Assembly (NCBI RefSeq): GCF_963675965.1 | Contig: NZ_OY780935.1 | Location: 3,336,501-3,400,500 of the forward strand | From: an uncultured Celeribacter sp. | GTDB lineage: Bacteria; Pseudomonadota; Alphaproteobacteria; Rhodobacterales; Rhodobacteraceae | Length of the DNA stretch: 64,000 nucleotides | Reading direction: 5' to 3' | Part shown: positions 1 to 11,008 of the stretch, one piece after another | How positions within the stretch are numbered: position 1 is the stretch's first letter | How the letters are laid out: the number at the start of each line of letters is the position of its first letter | The notes under the pieces: generated by a model | What the model saw: the letters and a program-made list of their open reading frames with translations, nothing else | Databases searched by the model: none | What the model was told of the DNA's origin: nothing | Program-made: the position numbers and the translations under genes

Positions 1-2
1 GA

Positions 3-1379
3 TCAGATCCAGCCCAGAAGCGCCCACCACAGATAATCAAGCGGGATGAAGACCAGAAAGGTCAGCGCCGCCATGGAGAGCGTCATCTTCATCAGATGGC
101 GGGTGCTTTCCCCCGCCAGCCCCATAGCGACAATCAGCGGGCCGACCTGATAGGGGAAGATCACGGTCGAGAACCCGATGACCTGGGTCATCAGCACGGC
201 TTCGAGCGAAAAGCCGGTGGCCTGTGACAGCTCTTCGGCCAGCGGTGTCAGCACCGCGGGCACGCCGGGCATGGTGGTAAAGACAGAGGTCAGCGCGCCC
301 AGTGTCGACAGGGAATAGAAGTTCAGGAAATCACGCCCCTCAGAGAGCGGCAGCATGCTGACGACCTGATGGGCGATGAGCGTGCCGAGCCCGGAGCTGT
401 TGACCACGGCACCCAGCGCAAGCGCCCCGGCCACGAACATCAGCATGCCGAAATCCACGGCACCTTTGAACACCGGCGGGGGCACCAGACCCAGACGCGG
501 GATGAGCAGCACAAGTGTTGCGGTCAGCCCGATCCAGGCGGCATTGATGTGGTGCAGCTGGTCGGTGGCCCAAAAGCCGATAGTGATCAGAAGGATGCCC
601 ATCAGCAGTCCCTGCTTGCGCGAAGACGCTGGGGTGGATTTGCTCAGTTCCACCGGTTGCGGGGCAACGTTCGCCGGGAAGAAATACAGCGTCAAGAGCA
701 CCAGCGCGATGGATTTCAGGATGCCCAGAACCGGATAGTGCAGCAGCAGATAGTCGGCGTAGGAGAACTCCATGCCAAAGACCTTATCGGCCATGCCGGA
801 GAGCACGATGTTGGGAATGTTCGAGGGTAGAATGGCAAAGCTGGGCATATTGGTGCCAAAGGCGATGATGACCGCGGTGCCGATGCGCCCGCGGGAGCCT
901 TTTTCCATTCCCAGCATATCCGCCAGCGCCATGCCGACGGGCACCAGCACGGCCGAGCGCCCGAGCGAGGAGGGCATGACAAAGCCAAGCGCCATGCCGA
1001 TCACCATCAGTCCGCCGATCAGCATCGGATAGCTTTTCGACAGATGCGGCCGAGCAACTTCGCCGATGCGCGCGCCCAGACCGGAATGGGTGATGGCCGC
1101 ACCGATGACGAACCCCGCGATGATCAGCCACATGGCGGTGGAGGTGAAGCCGGAAAAGACCACATCGGGGGGCGCAAGCCCGGGCAGCAAGAGCGCGGTG
1201 AAAAAGAACAGTGAGGCCAGATAGCCCGGCACAAGCCCCGTCGCCCAGAGCCCCAGTGTGATCAGGACAATGGCAAAGATCAGGGCCTGTGGCGCGACCA
1301 GCGCGCCGGGCACGGTGATGGCGATGGCCAGAGCGATAAGGGTGATGGCCGTCAGGACGGCTTCTCTGAAATAGGTCAT
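3..1379 (-). CDS. SLC13/DASS-family anion (carboxylate) permease
   Basis: A 458-residue inner-membrane protein made almost entirely of hydrophobic segments, about 11 of them, in the two-halved pattern of the divalent anion:Na+ symporters (SLC13/CitT). The first half carries the re-entrant motif LPSNIPN and the second half carries TTMPGVPAVLTP in the matching place. Such proteins import di- or tricarboxylates or sulfate; the substrate cannot be read here. The frame stays open upstream to 1769, but only the Met at 1379 (MTYFREAVL) precedes the first membrane segment, so it is taken as the start. The gene is divergent from the AraC regulator at 1482, which probably controls it. The stop lies at the window edge, so the downstream context is unseen. 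Confidence 0.85.
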   Translation of the reverse strand: MTYFREAVLTAITLIALAIAITVPGALVAPQALIFAIVLITLGLWATGLVPGYLASLFFFTALLLPGLAPPDVVFSGFTSTAMWLIIAGFVIGAAITHSGLGARIGEVARPHLSKSYPMLIGGLMVIGMALGFVMPSSLGRSAVLVPVGMALADMLGMEKGSRGRIGTAVIIAFGTNMPSFAILPSNIPNIVLSGMADKVFGMEFSYADYLLLHYPVLGILKSIALVLLTLYFFPANVAPQPVELSKSTPASSRKQGLLMGILLITIGFWATDQLHHINAAWIGLTATLVLLIPRLGLVPPPVFKGAVDFGMLMFVAGALALGAVVNSSGLGTLIAHQVVSMLPLSEGRDFLNFYSLSTLGALTSVFTTMPGVPAVLTPLAEELSQATGFSLEAVLMTQVIGFSTVIFPYQVGPLIVAMGLAGESTRHLMKMTLSMAALTFLVFIPLDYLWWALLGWI

Positions 1380-1454
1380 GGGATCCTGCGTGGTGAGTGG
1401 CGACGCGGGCGGTGGCTGGAACTGGCTGCCCCCTTCGGAAAGGATGTATGCAAA

Positions 1455-1502
1455 ATATTTGATATGTGGTAGATCGACATTATGCCAAAACATATCGAAT
1501 AT
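1455..1502. promoter_or_regulatory. Imperfect inverted repeat between permease and araC-type gene
   Basis: The arms ATATTTGATATG (1455-1466) and CATATCGAATAT (1491-1502) are inverted copies with one mismatch. The second arm lies inside the first codons of the AraC-type gene. A dyad in the 102-bp divergent gap is a plausible operator for autoregulation and permease control. AraC proteins often use direct repeats instead, so the assignment is tentative. Confidence 0.35.
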
Positions 1503-2276
1503 CAGCCAAATCCAGATGAGGCGCCGACGGGCGAAGGTTTCGACCTGACGCCGGGGCGTCCGGTGATCGCCAAAATTGCGCATCTGGCCAGTGGTTTTGC
1601 GGTCGAACCGCATGCGCATCCCCGGGCGCAGCTGGCCATGTGTTACGATGGCGTGATGCGGATGCAGGCTGGCGACGACGTCTGGATCGTGCCGCATAAA
1701 CACGCGATCTGGATCCCTGGTGGGGTGGAACATCAACTGTCGACGCAGACGCCGCTGTTGGGGCATCACCTTTATGTGGCGCCGAAGTTTTCAACCCGGG
1801 CAGGGCTGCCGACACGCTGCACCGTGGTGCGCACATCGCCGCTGTTGCGCGGTGTGGTGACGCGGATGACCGAAGGTGGGCTGACCGCAGCGGAAGCCCG
1901 ACGTCTGGCTTGGGTGGCTCTGGACGAAATTGCGCGGCTGAAGCCCGCTGCCATGCACCTGCCGGGGGGACGCGATCCGCGTCTGGTGGCGGCCATGGGG
2001 ATTTTTCTGCGCCACCCCGAGGAGCGCCGGGGGCTGGCGGAGATCGCCCATGAGGTCGGCACCTCAGAGCGCACGCTGGCCCGGCTGTTCGTGGCCGAGA
2101 CCGGCAAAACCTTCCGCGACTGGCGGGCGCGGCGTCGCATCCTGTTCGCCTTGGAGCGGTTGGAGCAAGGCGACAGCAGCACCGATCTGGCGGCCCAGCT
2201 GGGCTATTCCAGCCCCTCGGCCTTTATTGCCGCCTTCAAACGGGATCTGGGCGCGCCGCCTTCGGCGTTTCGGTGA
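1482..2276 (+). CDS. AraC-family transcriptional regulator with N-terminal cupin
   Basis: A 264-residue regulator. Residues about 20-110 form a cupin-type effector domain with a metal- or ligand-pocket pattern (EPHAHPRAQL, then IPGGVEHQL). Residues about 160-264 form the double helix-turn-helix AraC domain (LAEIAHEVGTSERTLARLF and LAAQLGYSSPSAFIAAFKR). The start at 1482 has no clear Shine-Dalgarno sequence, but the next Met is inside the cupin, so no shorter start is credible. It is divergent from the SLC13 permease and is most simply its local regulator; the effector is unknown. Confidence 0.85.
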   Translation: MPKHIEYQPNPDEAPTGEGFDLTPGRPVIAKIAHLASGFAVEPHAHPRAQLAMCYDGVMRMQAGDDVWIVPHKHAIWIPGGVEHQLSTQTPLLGHHLYVAPKFSTRAGLPTRCTVVRTSPLLRGVVTRMTEGGLTAAEARRLAWVALDEIARLKPAAMHLPGGRDPRLVAAMGIFLRHPEERRGLAEIAHEVGTSERTLARLFVAETGKTFRDWRARRRILFALERLEQGDSSTDLAAQLGYSSPSAFIAAFKRDLGAPPSAFR

Positions 2277-2310
2277 GGGATCAGGCGGCTCTATTCTGAG
2301 CAATCGTTGC

Positions 2311-3279
<969 letters not shown>

Positions 3280-3521
3280 TTAGCGCCACCATAGGCGCTT
3301 TGGGTGACAGATCAATGATTGGGATCAATTCATCTCTTGCGATATGTCTTGCGGCCCACGCAGCGCTCTGCGCGCGGACGGCATCCGGGTCTGGCAAGAG
3401 ATTGCCAGTGCTTTGGATCGGGCCGCAATCTGTTGTAGCGCGACGCGGGTAAACGCGCTAGATTAAGCGAATAGACCCGGAAAACCGGGCAGATAATGAT
3501 AACGAGGCAGTAGGCGGTATC

Positions 3522-4688
3522 ATGACAGAGATGGTCTATGGCTCCATCCCCGAGCGGGTTGGCGAGCCGGTTCTTCCGCGTTGGTGGCGGACAATCGACA
3601 AATGGACGCTGTCCTGCGTCTTTATCCTGTTCGGGATCGGGCTGTTGCTCGGGCTGGCAGCCTCGCCGCCGCTGGCGCAGAAAAACGGCTTTCCCGCGTT
3701 CTATTATGTCCAGCGTCAGGCGTTCTTCGGCGGTGTCGGTCTGATCGTCATGCTGATGATCACCATGATGGATCCGGCGCGGGTGCGCCGGTTTGCCGTG
3801 GTCGGCTTTGTCTTTGCGATGATCTCGCTTTTGCTGCTGCCGGTGTTCGGCACCGATTTCGGCAAGGGCGCAACGCGCTGGTTTTCGCTGGGCTTTGCCT
3901 CTGTCCAGCCCTCCGAATTTCTCAAACCCGCCTTCGTGATCACTGCCGCCTGGATGATGGCCGCCGCGCATGAGATCGGCGGGCCGCCGGGACGGTTCTA
4001 TTCCTTTGTGCTCGCGGTGATGATCGTGGTGCTTCTGGCCTTGCAGCCGGATTTTGGTCAGGCCTCGCTTGTGCTGTTTTCCTGGGGTGTGATGTATTTC
4101 GTCGCCGGGGCGCCGATGACGCTTCTGGCGGGGATCGCCGGGGCCGTGGTGATGGGCGGGATGTTCGCCTACAACAATTCCGAACACTTCGCGCGCCGCA
4201 TCGACGGGTTTCTCAATCCGCAGATCGATCCGACGACCCAGATCGGCTATGCCACCAATGCGATCCGTGAAGGCGGTCTGTTCGGCGTGGGGGTTGGTGA
4301 AGGCACGGTGAAATGGTCGCTGCCGGACGCGCATACCGATTTCATCATCGCCGTGGCTGCCGAAGAATATGGCATGATCCTCGTGGGGATCATCATCGCA
4401 CTTTATGCCACGATCACCGTGCGTTCGCTCTGGCGTCTGCTACGGGAACGCGATCCGTTTATTCGTCTGGCGGGCACCGGGCTGGCCTGCGCCTTTGGCA
4501 TTCAGGCTTTCATCAATATGGGGGTTGCGGTACGGCTGTTGCCGGCCAAGGGCATGACGCTGCCGTTCGTGTCCTATGGTGGCTCGTCCGTGATCGCTTC
4601 GGGCATTGCGCTGGGCGCGCTTTTGGCCTTTACCCGCACGCGGCCGCAGGGCGAGATCGGGGATATCCTGATCCGGCGCGGACGCTGA
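3522..4688 (+). CDS. ftsW: FtsW, SEDS peptidoglycan glycosyltransferase of the divisome
   Basis: A 388-residue polytopic inner-membrane protein of the SEDS family, about 10 membrane segments, which polymerises lipid II at the septum together with FtsI. The conserved C-terminal signature [17 protein letters not shown] and the loop [19 protein letters not shown] are present. It is the first dcw gene in the window and is followed 22 bp later by murG, so they are probably co-transcribed. The upstream neighbours are ldh and a permease on the other strand, not murD as in many Rhodobacterales, so the cluster appears split here. The Shine-Dalgarno sequence is weak; a second Met three codons in is possible. 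Confidence 0.95.
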   Translation: MTEMVYGSIPERVGEPVLPRWWRTIDKWTLSCVFILFGIGLLLGLAASPPLAQKNGFPAFYYVQRQAFFGGVGLIVMLMITMMDPARVRRFAVVGFVFAMISLLLLPVFGTDFGKGATRWFSLGFASVQPSEFLKPAFVITAAWMMAAAHEIGGPPGRFYSFVLAVMIVVLLALQPDFGQASLVLFSWGVMYFVAGAPMTLLAGIAGAVVMGGMFAYNNSEHFARRIDGFLNPQIDPTTQIGYATNAIREGGLFGVGVGEGTVKWSLPDAHTDFIIAVAAEEYGMILVGIIIALYATITVRSLWRLLRERDPFIRLAGTGLACAFGIQAFINMGVAVRLLPAKGMTLPFVSYGGSSVIASGIALGALLAFTRTRPQGEIGDILIRRGR

Positions 4689-4710
4689 ACAGAATTCAAC
4701 AGAGGTTGTC

Positions 4711-5811
4711 ATGACGGATCAAGCTCCCCTTCTTGTCATCGCTGCAGGTGGCACCGGAGGGCATATGTTCCCGGCCCAGTCGCTGGCCGAGGTGATGCTG
4801 GCGCGGGGCTGGCGGGTGAAGCTGTCGACCGATGCGCGCGGCGCACGTTACACCGGCGGCTTTCCCGAAGGCGTCGAGATCGACACGGTGCCCTCTGCCA
4901 CTTTCGCCCGCGGCGGGCTGGCGGCCAAGGCGCTGGTGCCATTTCGTCTGGCGGGCGGCGTGATCTCGGCGCTGTTCAAATTCCTGACCGATAAGCCTGC
5001 CGTAGTGGTGGGCTTTGGCGGCTACCCGGCGATCCCGGCGGTCACCGCGGCCACGCTATTGCGGCGCCCGCGGATGATCCACGAACAAAACGGCGTGCTG
5101 GGGCGGGTCAACGAAGTCTTTGCCAAACGCGTCGATGTCGTGGCCTGTGGCACATGGCCGACCACTTTGCCCGAGGGCGTTCAGGGGCTGCATGTCGGCA
5201 ACCCCGTGCGCGGGGCGGTTCTGGACAAACATGCCGCGCCCTATATTCCTCCGGGCGATTATCCGATGGAAATTCTGGTGATCGGCGGATCGCAGGGCGC
5301 ACGCATCCTCTCTGATGTGGTGCCTGCCGCGATCGCCGCCTTGCCCGAACCGCTGCGGGGCAACTTGCGGATCAGCCAGCAAGCCCGCCCCGAGGATCTG
5401 GAGCGTGTCGTGGCCTACTATCACGAACAGGGCATCCCGGCAGATGTGCGTAGCTTTTTCGATGATATACCGATCCGGATGAGCGAGGCGCAGCTGGTGA
5501 TTTCGCGCTCCGGGGCGTCCACGGTGGCCGACATCTCGGTGATCGGGAGGCCTTCCATTCTGGTGCCCTTCGCGGCGGCGGCTGGCGATCACCAAACTGC
5601 GAATGCGCGAGGTCTGGTCGAGGCCGATGCCGCGGTGATGATCCCAGAAAACAAGCTGACGGCTGAAAGCCTGTCGGAACAAATTCTGAACGTCCTCAGC
5701 CATCCGCAGGGGGCCATGCAGATGGCGCATGGCGCGCTCTCGGTGGCCAAGCCGCAGGCCGCCGAAGAGCTTGCAGCGCTGGTTGAGGAGCTGGCCGCAC
5801 TCCGGTCATAA
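4711..5811 (+). CDS. murG: MurG, lipid II-forming N-acetylglucosaminyltransferase
   Basis: A 366-residue peripheral membrane enzyme that adds GlcNAc from UDP-GlcNAc to lipid I. The glycine-rich N-terminal loop [17 protein letters not shown], the second G-loop [13 protein letters not shown] and the C-domain donor site [11 protein letters not shown] are all present, in the order usual for family GT28. The length is normal. It lies between ftsW and murC with short spacers, consistent with a single transcript. Confidence 0.96.
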   Translation: MTDQAPLLVIAAGGTGGHMFPAQSLAEVMLARGWRVKLSTDARGARYTGGFPEGVEIDTVPSATFARGGLAAKALVPFRLAGGVISALFKFLTDKPAVVVGFGGYPAIPAVTAATLLRRPRMIHEQNGVLGRVNEVFAKRVDVVACGTWPTTLPEGVQGLHVGNPVRGAVLDKHAAPYIPPGDYPMEILVIGGSQGARILSDVVPAAIAALPEPLRGNLRISQQARPEDLERVVAYYHEQGIPADVRSFFDDIPIRMSEAQLVISRSGASTVADISVIGRPSILVPFAAAAGDHQTANARGLVEADAAVMIPENKLTAESLSEQILNVLSHPQGAMQMAHGALSVAKPQAAEELAALVEELAALRS

Positions 5812-5834
5812 GTAAAAAGAAAAAGAGGAACAGG

Positions 5835-7235
5835 ATGAACGCGTCAGCCACCAAATTGCCGACTGAGATGGGACCGATTCACTTTGTGGGGATCGGCGGG
5901 ATCGGGATGTCAGGCATCGCCGAGGTGCTGCTCAACCATGGGTATCGCGTGCAGGGATCGGATCTGAAATCGACACCGATTACCGACCGCCTCAAGGACC
6001 TAGGGGCAATCATCTATGAAGGGCAGCGTGCCGAGAACCTCGAACATGCCGAAGTCGTGGTGATTTCCTCGGCGATCAAGCCGGGCAATCCGGAACTGGA
6101 CGCGGCGCGGCTTCGGGGGCTGCCTGTGGTGCGGCGTGCCGAAATGTTGGCCGAACTGATGCGGTTGAAATCCAACATCGCGGTCGCAGGCACCCATGGT
6201 AAAACGACCACCACCACGCTGGTGGCCGAGCTTCTGGTCAAGGGCGGGATCGATCCGACGGTGATCAACGGCGGGATCATCCATGCCTATGGGTCGAACG
6301 CGCGGATGGGGCAGGGCGAATGGATGGTGGTGGAAGCCGATGAATCCGACGGCACTTTCAACCGCCTTCCGGCCACCATTGCCATCGTGACCAACATTGA
6401 CCCGGAGCATATGGAACACTGGGGCACGATCGAAAACCTGCGTCAGGGGTTTTATGATTTCGTGTCGGGGATTCCCTTTTATGGGCTGGCGGTCTGCTGC
6501 ACCGATCACCCGGAGGTGCAAAGCCTTGTCGGCAAGATCACCGATCGCCGCGTGGTGACTTACGGGTTCAACGCGCAGGCGGATGTGCGTGCGATCAACC
6601 TGACCTACAAGAAAGGTGTCGCGCATTTCGACATCTCCTTGTCGCATGACGATATGGTGATCGAGGGCTGCAGTCTGCCGATGCCGGGCGATCACAATGT
6701 CTCCAACGCGCTGGCCGCTGTGGCCGTTGCGCGTCATCTGAGGATGAAAGCCGCCGAAATCAAAGAGGCGCTGTCCAGTTTCGGCGGGGTCAATCGCCGC
6801 TTTACCCGCGTTGGTGAGGTCAACGGCGTGACCATCATCGATGATTATGGCCACCATCCGGTCGAGATCGCTGCCGTGCTGAAAGCGGCGCGTCAGGCCA
6901 GCGAGGGCCGCGTGATTGCGGTGCATCAGCCGCACCGCTATTCCCGTTTGCACAGCTTGTTCGAAGATTTCTGCACCTGTTTTAACGAGGCCGATGTCGT
7001 GGGCATCGCCGAGGTCTATGGCGCCGGCGAAGCGCCCATCGAGGGGGCAACCCGTGACGATCTGGTGGCCGGCCTGATCCGCCACGGGCATCGCCATGCG
7101 CGGGCCGTCACCAGCGAGGAAGATCTGGAGCGGCTGGTGCGCGAACAGGCGCGGGACGGCGATATTGTCGTCTGTCTCGGGGCCGGGACGATTTCCACAT
7201 GGGCGCATAAGCTGCCGGAGCGTCTGGCTAAGTAA
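5835..7235 (+). CDS. murC: MurC, UDP-N-acetylmuramate--L-alanine ligase
   Basis: A 466-residue cytosolic Mur ligase adding L-Ala to UDP-MurNAc with ATP. Visible are the N-terminal nucleotide-sugar fold ([17 protein letters not shown]), the P-loop [17 protein letters not shown] around residue 120, the metal/acyl site [10 protein letters not shown], and the C-terminal domain with [10 protein letters not shown] and HQPHRYSR. An AAAAGAGGAAC stretch just before the ATG is a good ribosome site. Two hairpins follow the stop, so murC probably ends a transcript in this strain. Confidence 0.96.
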   Translation: MNASATKLPTEMGPIHFVGIGGIGMSGIAEVLLNHGYRVQGSDLKSTPITDRLKDLGAIIYEGQRAENLEHAEVVVISSAIKPGNPELDAARLRGLPVVRRAEMLAELMRLKSNIAVAGTHGKTTTTTLVAELLVKGGIDPTVINGGIIHAYGSNARMGQGEWMVVEADESDGTFNRLPATIAIVTNIDPEHMEHWGTIENLRQGFYDFVSGIPFYGLAVCCTDHPEVQSLVGKITDRRVVTYGFNAQADVRAINLTYKKGVAHFDISLSHDDMVIEGCSLPMPGDHNVSNALAAVAVARHLRMKAAEIKEALSSFGGVNRRFTRVGEVNGVTIIDDYGHHPVEIAAVLKAARQASEGRVIAVHQPHRYSRLHSLFEDFCTCFNEADVVGIAEVYGAGEAPIEGATRDDLVAGLIRHGHRHARAVTSEEDLERLVREQARDGDIVVCLGAGTISTWAHKLPERLAK

Positions 7236-7246
7236 TATTTTGCCAA

Positions 7247-7320
7247 AGGCTTCAGTCGAAGCCTATTTGTTCTGACGCAGAGACAGGGGTGCCGTGAGGC
7301 GCTACCCTGTCTTTGTTTTT
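7247..7320 (+). terminator. Tandem terminator hairpins after murC
   Basis: The first hairpin is AGGCTTC / GAAGCCT (7247-7264) followed by ATTTGTTCT. The second runs 7282-7311, with arms GACAGGG and CCCTGTC, and is followed by TTTGTTTTTG. The second has the form of a rho-independent terminator and would separate murC from the permease and murB. Confidence 0.6.
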
Positions 7321-7346
7321 GACATCTGTCGCAGGGGAGGACAGCC

Positions 7347-8534
7347 ATGTCGCAGTCTTTGAAACGCCGTATTGGCCCCGGATTGCTCACCGCCTATGGC
7401 GTGGGGGTGATGGTGGGGGCAGGCATTTACGTCCTGGTCGGGGCTGTGGCCGCCGAGGCCGGGCTCTACGCGCCACTTTCTTTTCTGCTGGCCGGGCTTG
7501 TGGCCGCGCCCTCTGCGCTGTCTTACGCCGAATTGTCCACCCGCCTGCCTGAGGCGGCGGGCGAGGCCGCCTATGTCGAGGCGGGTCTGGGCGCGCGCTG
7601 GCTGGGCTGGCTGGTCGGTCTGGCCATCGTGGCAGGTGGTTCGGTTTCGGCGGCGGCAGTGTTGCGGGGCGGGGCCGGCTATCTGACGAGCTTTGTTGCG
7701 CTGCCGTTTGATCCGACCGTGGTGGCGCTGGGGCTGATCCTGACCGGTGTGGCGATTGTCGGGGTTTTGGAAAGTCTCGCGCTGGCCGCGCTCTTCACCC
7801 TGATCGAGGTCGGTGGTCTTGTCATGGTGGTGCTGGCGGGGCTGGAAGCCCCAGTGTCGCCGGACTGGGGTGTGCCCGACAGCCCCTATTGGGGCGGGAT
7901 CGGCGTCGCGGCAACGCTGGCCTTCTTTGCCTTCATCGGTTTTGAAGACATCGTTAACATGGCCGAAGAGGTCAAGCGCCCGGAGCGGACGCTGCCGATT
8001 GCCATTCTGGGATCTCTGGTGATCACCACGCTGCTTTATGCCGGGGTCACGGTGGTTGCTGTGCGCGCCGTGCCGCTGGAGGCGCTGGCCAACAGCGAAC
8101 AGCCTCTGGCGCTGGTCTATGAAGCGGGCGGGGGGCATGTGGCGCTGCTTGCGGCGATTGCGGTGGCCGCGGCGCTCAACGGCGTTCTGGCGCAGGTGGT
8201 CATGGCCGCGCGCGTGCTGTTCGGTCTGGGCAAACGCGGTGGCATTCTGTCAGTCTTCTCGCGGGCGCATCCGCGCTTTGGCACCCCGGTGCTGGGCACG
8301 GTTCTGGTGGGGATTGTCGTGATCATCGCGGCGCTGGCGCTGCCGGTTGCGGATCTGGCGGGGGTGACCTCGACCATTCTTCTGGTGGTTTTCACGCTGG
8401 TGAACGCCAGTCTGATCCTGTTGCATCGCCGCGCGCCGCAGGCCCCGTTTCGGGTGCCGCGCTGGGTGCCATGGTGTGGTCTGGTCTTTGCGCTCGGGGC
8501 GCTGGTCGTTTTCGCGATGGGGGCGGGGGCATGA
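7347..8534 (+). CDS. APC-superfamily amino-acid permease
   Basis: A 395-residue inner-membrane protein with about 11-12 hydrophobic segments. The N-terminus has the APC signature GLLTAYGVGVMVGAGIYVLVG, in which the GxGxGxG-like loop binds substrate, and FFAFIGFEDIVNMAEEVKRP matches the segment 6 FxGFE region of amino-acid transporters. The substrate cannot be assigned. GGGGAGG before the ATG is a clear ribosome site. It overlaps the next small gene by ATGA. Its position inside the dcw cluster, directly after a terminator, is unusual. Confidence 0.88.
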   Translation: MSQSLKRRIGPGLLTAYGVGVMVGAGIYVLVGAVAAEAGLYAPLSFLLAGLVAAPSALSYAELSTRLPEAAGEAAYVEAGLGARWLGWLVGLAIVAGGSVSAAAVLRGGAGYLTSFVALPFDPTVVALGLILTGVAIVGVLESLALAALFTLIEVGGLVMVVLAGLEAPVSPDWGVPDSPYWGGIGVAATLAFFAFIGFEDIVNMAEEVKRPERTLPIAILGSLVITTLLYAGVTVVAVRAVPLEALANSEQPLALVYEAGGGHVALLAAIAVAAALNGVLAQVVMAARVLFGLGKRGGILSVFSRAHPRFGTPVLGTVLVGIVVIIAALALPVADLAGVTSTILLVVFTLVNASLILLHRRAPQAPFRVPRWVPWCGLVFALGALVVFAMGAGA

Positions 8535-8779
8535 CCCCGCTTCCGGCGCTGGCCCTTTGGGCTCTGGCCACCATGGCGCTCGCGCCCCTGCCGATCCGCT
8601 ATCAGATTGTGCCGGGGCTGCTTTCTCTTTTAGTGTTTCCGGTGCTTTTAATCTGGGCCGGGACCGTCTATGGCGTCTGGATCGTGATCGCGGGCGTTCT
8701 TGCTGCGGTCTCGCTGTTTCGCAAGCCTCTGGCGGCGCTTGGGCGTCACCTCAAACAGCGCGTCATGCGCAGCCGTTAG
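8531..8779 (+). CDS. DUF2484-family small membrane protein (first copy)
   Basis: An 82-residue protein with two or three hydrophobic segments (ALWALATMALAPLPIRYQIV, LLSLLVFPVLLIWAG, GVWIVIAGVLAAVSLF) and a basic C-terminus. The ATG overlaps the permease stop (ATGA), which fixes the start and implies translational coupling. Small DUF2484 proteins are known between murC and murB in Rhodobacterales; their function is undescribed as far as I know. The reading frame also extends upstream inside the permease gene, but that part is overlap and is not used. Confidence 0.7.
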   Translation: MTPLPALALWALATMALAPLPIRYQIVPGLLSLLVFPVLLIWAGTVYGVWIVIAGVLAAVSLFRKPLAALGRHLKQRVMRSR

Positions 8780-8789
8780 GAGAACGGGC

Positions 8790-9056
8790 GTGCCCATATC
8801 CCTGTCTCTGGTTCTGGTCTGCCTCTGGGCGGTGGTGGCCAATGTGATCGCGCTCTTGCCGTCGAAACATCACCATTGGCCTGCGGCCATGGGGCTGATT
8901 GCGCTTGGGGTTCCCCTTCTTGGGTATGTCACTTATGAAAATGGACCATGGGTCGGTCTGCTTGTCTTCGCGGCAGGCGTGTCGATCCTGCGCTGGCCCG
9001 TCTATTTTCTGGGCCGGTGGATCATGCGACTGACAGGAAAGGATGCGGGGCAATGA
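8790..9056 (+). CDS. DUF2484-family small membrane protein (second copy)
   Basis: An 88-residue protein starting at GTG 8790, with AGGAG eight bases upstream. It has three hydrophobic segments, beginning with [20 protein letters not shown], and the central motif [21 protein letters not shown] typical of DUF2484. It resembles the gene before it in size and topology, suggesting an old duplication. Its stop overlaps the murB start by ATGA, so its translation is tied to murB. A role near the cell-wall machinery is inferred only from position. Confidence 0.75.
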   Translation: MPISLSLVLVCLWAVVANVIALLPSKHHHWPAAMGLIALGVPLLGYVTYENGPWVGLLVFAAGVSILRWPVYFLGRWIMRLTGKDAGQ

Positions 9057-10021
9057 GCTATCCCGAGGTGCGTGGCAAGCTGACAGAGAACCGCAGTCTG
9101 GCGGATCTGACGTGGTTGCGTGTCGGCGGTCCGGCGGATGCGCTGTTCCAACCTGCCGATCTGGCGGATCTGCAGGGGTTTCTGGCTGCGCTTGATCCAG
9201 AGGTCGCGGTGTTTCCCATGGGGGTCGGGTCCAACCTGATCGTGCGTGATGGCGGTTTGCGCGCCGTAGTGATCCGGATGGGGCGGGGCTTCAACGCGAT
9301 GTCGATTGAGGGAACCCGTGTGACCGCAGGGGTGGCCATGCTCGATGCGCATGTGGCGAAGAAAGCGGCGCAGGCCGGTCTGGATCTGACCTTTCTGCGC
9401 ACCATTCCCGGTGCGATCGGCGGGGCGGTGCGGATGAATGCCGGCTGCTATGGGTCCTATGTGGCGGATCATTTCGTCTCGGCCAAGGCTGTGACGCGGG
9501 CGGGTGAACTGGTGACACTCACCCCGGAAGATCTGAAGTTTCAGTATCGCCAGACGGAGCTGCCCGAGGGCTGGGTGATTGTCGAAGCCACATTTGAGGC
9601 CGAGCGGGCCGATCCGGAAGCGCTGGAGGCGCGCATGGCCGAACAATTGGCCAAACGCGATGCGACGCAGCCGTCGAAAGAGTGCACGGCCGGATCGACC
9701 TTCCGCAATCCGGCAGGGTTCTCTTCGACCGGGCGTGCAGACGATGTGCAGGATCTGAAAGCCTGGAAGGTGATTGACGACGCCGGCATGCGCGGTGCGC
9801 GGGTGGGCGGGGCGCAGATGAGCGAAATGCATTCCAATTTCATGATCAACACCGGCGATGCCACGGCGCGGGATCTGGAAGAATTGGGTGAAACTGTTCG
9901 AAAAAAAGTATTTCAAAACGCGCACATCGCGTTACAATGGGAAATCAAACGCGTTGGCGAATTCGACGGGGATCCAATCCCTGACGGGCTCGTATCCGAG
10001 CAATCAGAACAGAACGCGTGA
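9053..10021 (+). CDS. murB: MurB, UDP-N-acetylenolpyruvoylglucosamine reductase
   Basis: A 322-residue FAD/NADPH enzyme forming UDP-MurNAc. The FAD-binding PCMH fold shows [20 protein letters not shown] and [17 protein letters not shown]. The proton-donating Ser lies in [10 protein letters not shown] and the C-terminal Glu region is [13 protein letters not shown]. The start at 9053 (MSYPEVRG) overlaps the previous stop. The long upstream extension of this frame belongs to the DUF2484 gene. A 75-bp gap containing a GC-rich stretch separates it from ddl. Confidence 0.96.
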   Translation: MSYPEVRGKLTENRSLADLTWLRVGGPADALFQPADLADLQGFLAALDPEVAVFPMGVGSNLIVRDGGLRAVVIRMGRGFNAMSIEGTRVTAGVAMLDAHVAKKAAQAGLDLTFLRTIPGAIGGAVRMNAGCYGSYVADHFVSAKAVTRAGELVTLTPEDLKFQYRQTELPEGWVIVEATFEAERADPEALEARMAEQLAKRDATQPSKECTAGSTFRNPAGFSSTGRADDVQDLKAWKVIDDAGMRGARVGGAQMSEMHSNFMINTGDATARDLEELGETVRKKVFQNAHIALQWEIKRVGEFDGDPIPDGLVSEQSEQNA

Positions 10022-10096
10022 AATGTGACCCCGAAAACGGGGCGTTTCCTGAAAAGAACCGCGTAAGACGGTTTTACATTTGAGGCACGAGTGGAC

Positions 10097-11008
10097 ATGT
10101 CGAGCAGGCAGTCCCTGACAGTGGCGGTACTCAAAGGCGGACCCTCGGCTGAACGCGAGGTGTCTTTGGTATCCGGGCGTGAATGCGCCGCGGCACTGCG
10201 GGGTGAAGGATTCAAGGTGATCGAGATCGACGCGGGTGCGGACCTGTGTGCGCAGCTGAGTGCGGCGAAGCCCGATGTGGTCTTTAATGCGTTGCACGGT
10301 CGGTTCGGCGAAGACGGCTGTGTGCAGGGGCTTCTGGAATGGATGCGCATCCCCTACACCCATTCGGGCGTCCTGTCCTCGGCGCTGGCGATGGACAAGG
10401 AAAAGACCAAAGAGATTTACCGTCAGGTCGGCCTGCCCGTGGTGCCATCGCAACTGGCGCATCGGGATGCCGTGGCCGCCGCGCATGTCATGGAACCGCC
10501 CTATGTGGTGAAGCCCTACAATGAAGGGTCCTCTGTCGGGGTCTATCTGGTGCACCCCGGTGCCAATGCGCCGCGTCTGGCCGAGGAAATGCCCGAGATC
10601 GTCATGGTTGAAGCCTTCGCTCCGGGGCGCGAACTGACCTGTTCTGTGATGGGGGATCGCGCCCTTTGCGTGACCGACATTCTGACCGACGGGTGGTATG
10701 ACTATGACGCCAAATATAGCGCGGGAGGTTCCCGCCATGTCTGCCCGGCCGATATCCCCGCCGAGATTGCCGAAGCCTGCCAAGACTATGCGCTGCGGGC
10801 CCATCAGGCGCTGGGATGCCGCGGGGTGTCGCGCACCGATTTTCGCTGGGATGAGGCGCGCGGCGTGGATGGGATCGTCCTGCTGGAAACCAACACACAG
10901 CCGGGGATGACGCCGACATCGCTGTCGCCGGAACAGGCACAGGCCTGCGGCATGTCCTTTGGCGCCTTCGTGGCCTGGATGGTGGAGGATGCCTCATGCG
11001 ACCGGTAG
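10097..11008 (+). CDS. ddl: D-alanine--D-alanine ligase
   Basis: A 303-residue ATP-grasp enzyme making the D-Ala-D-Ala terminus of the muropeptide. It shows the N-terminal [17 protein letters not shown] substrate loop, [14 protein letters not shown], the ATP-grasp lysine [13 protein letters not shown], and the metal/phosphate residues in [19 protein letters not shown] two codons upstream (10091) is an alternative start; GAGG at 10082-10085 suits either. The gene overlaps ftsQ by 13 bases. Confidence 0.94.
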   Translation: MSSRQSLTVAVLKGGPSAEREVSLVSGRECAAALRGEGFKVIEIDAGADLCAQLSAAKPDVVFNALHGRFGEDGCVQGLLEWMRIPYTHSGVLSSALAMDKEKTKEIYRQVGLPVVPSQLAHRDAVAAAHVMEPPYVVKPYNEGSSVGVYLVHPGANAPRLAEEMPEIVMVEAFAPGRELTCSVMGDRALCVTDILTDGWYDYDAKYSAGGSRHVCPADIPAEIAEACQDYALRAHQALGCRGVSRTDFRWDEARGVDGIVLLETNTQPGMTPTSLSPEQAQACGMSFGAFVAWMVEDASCDR

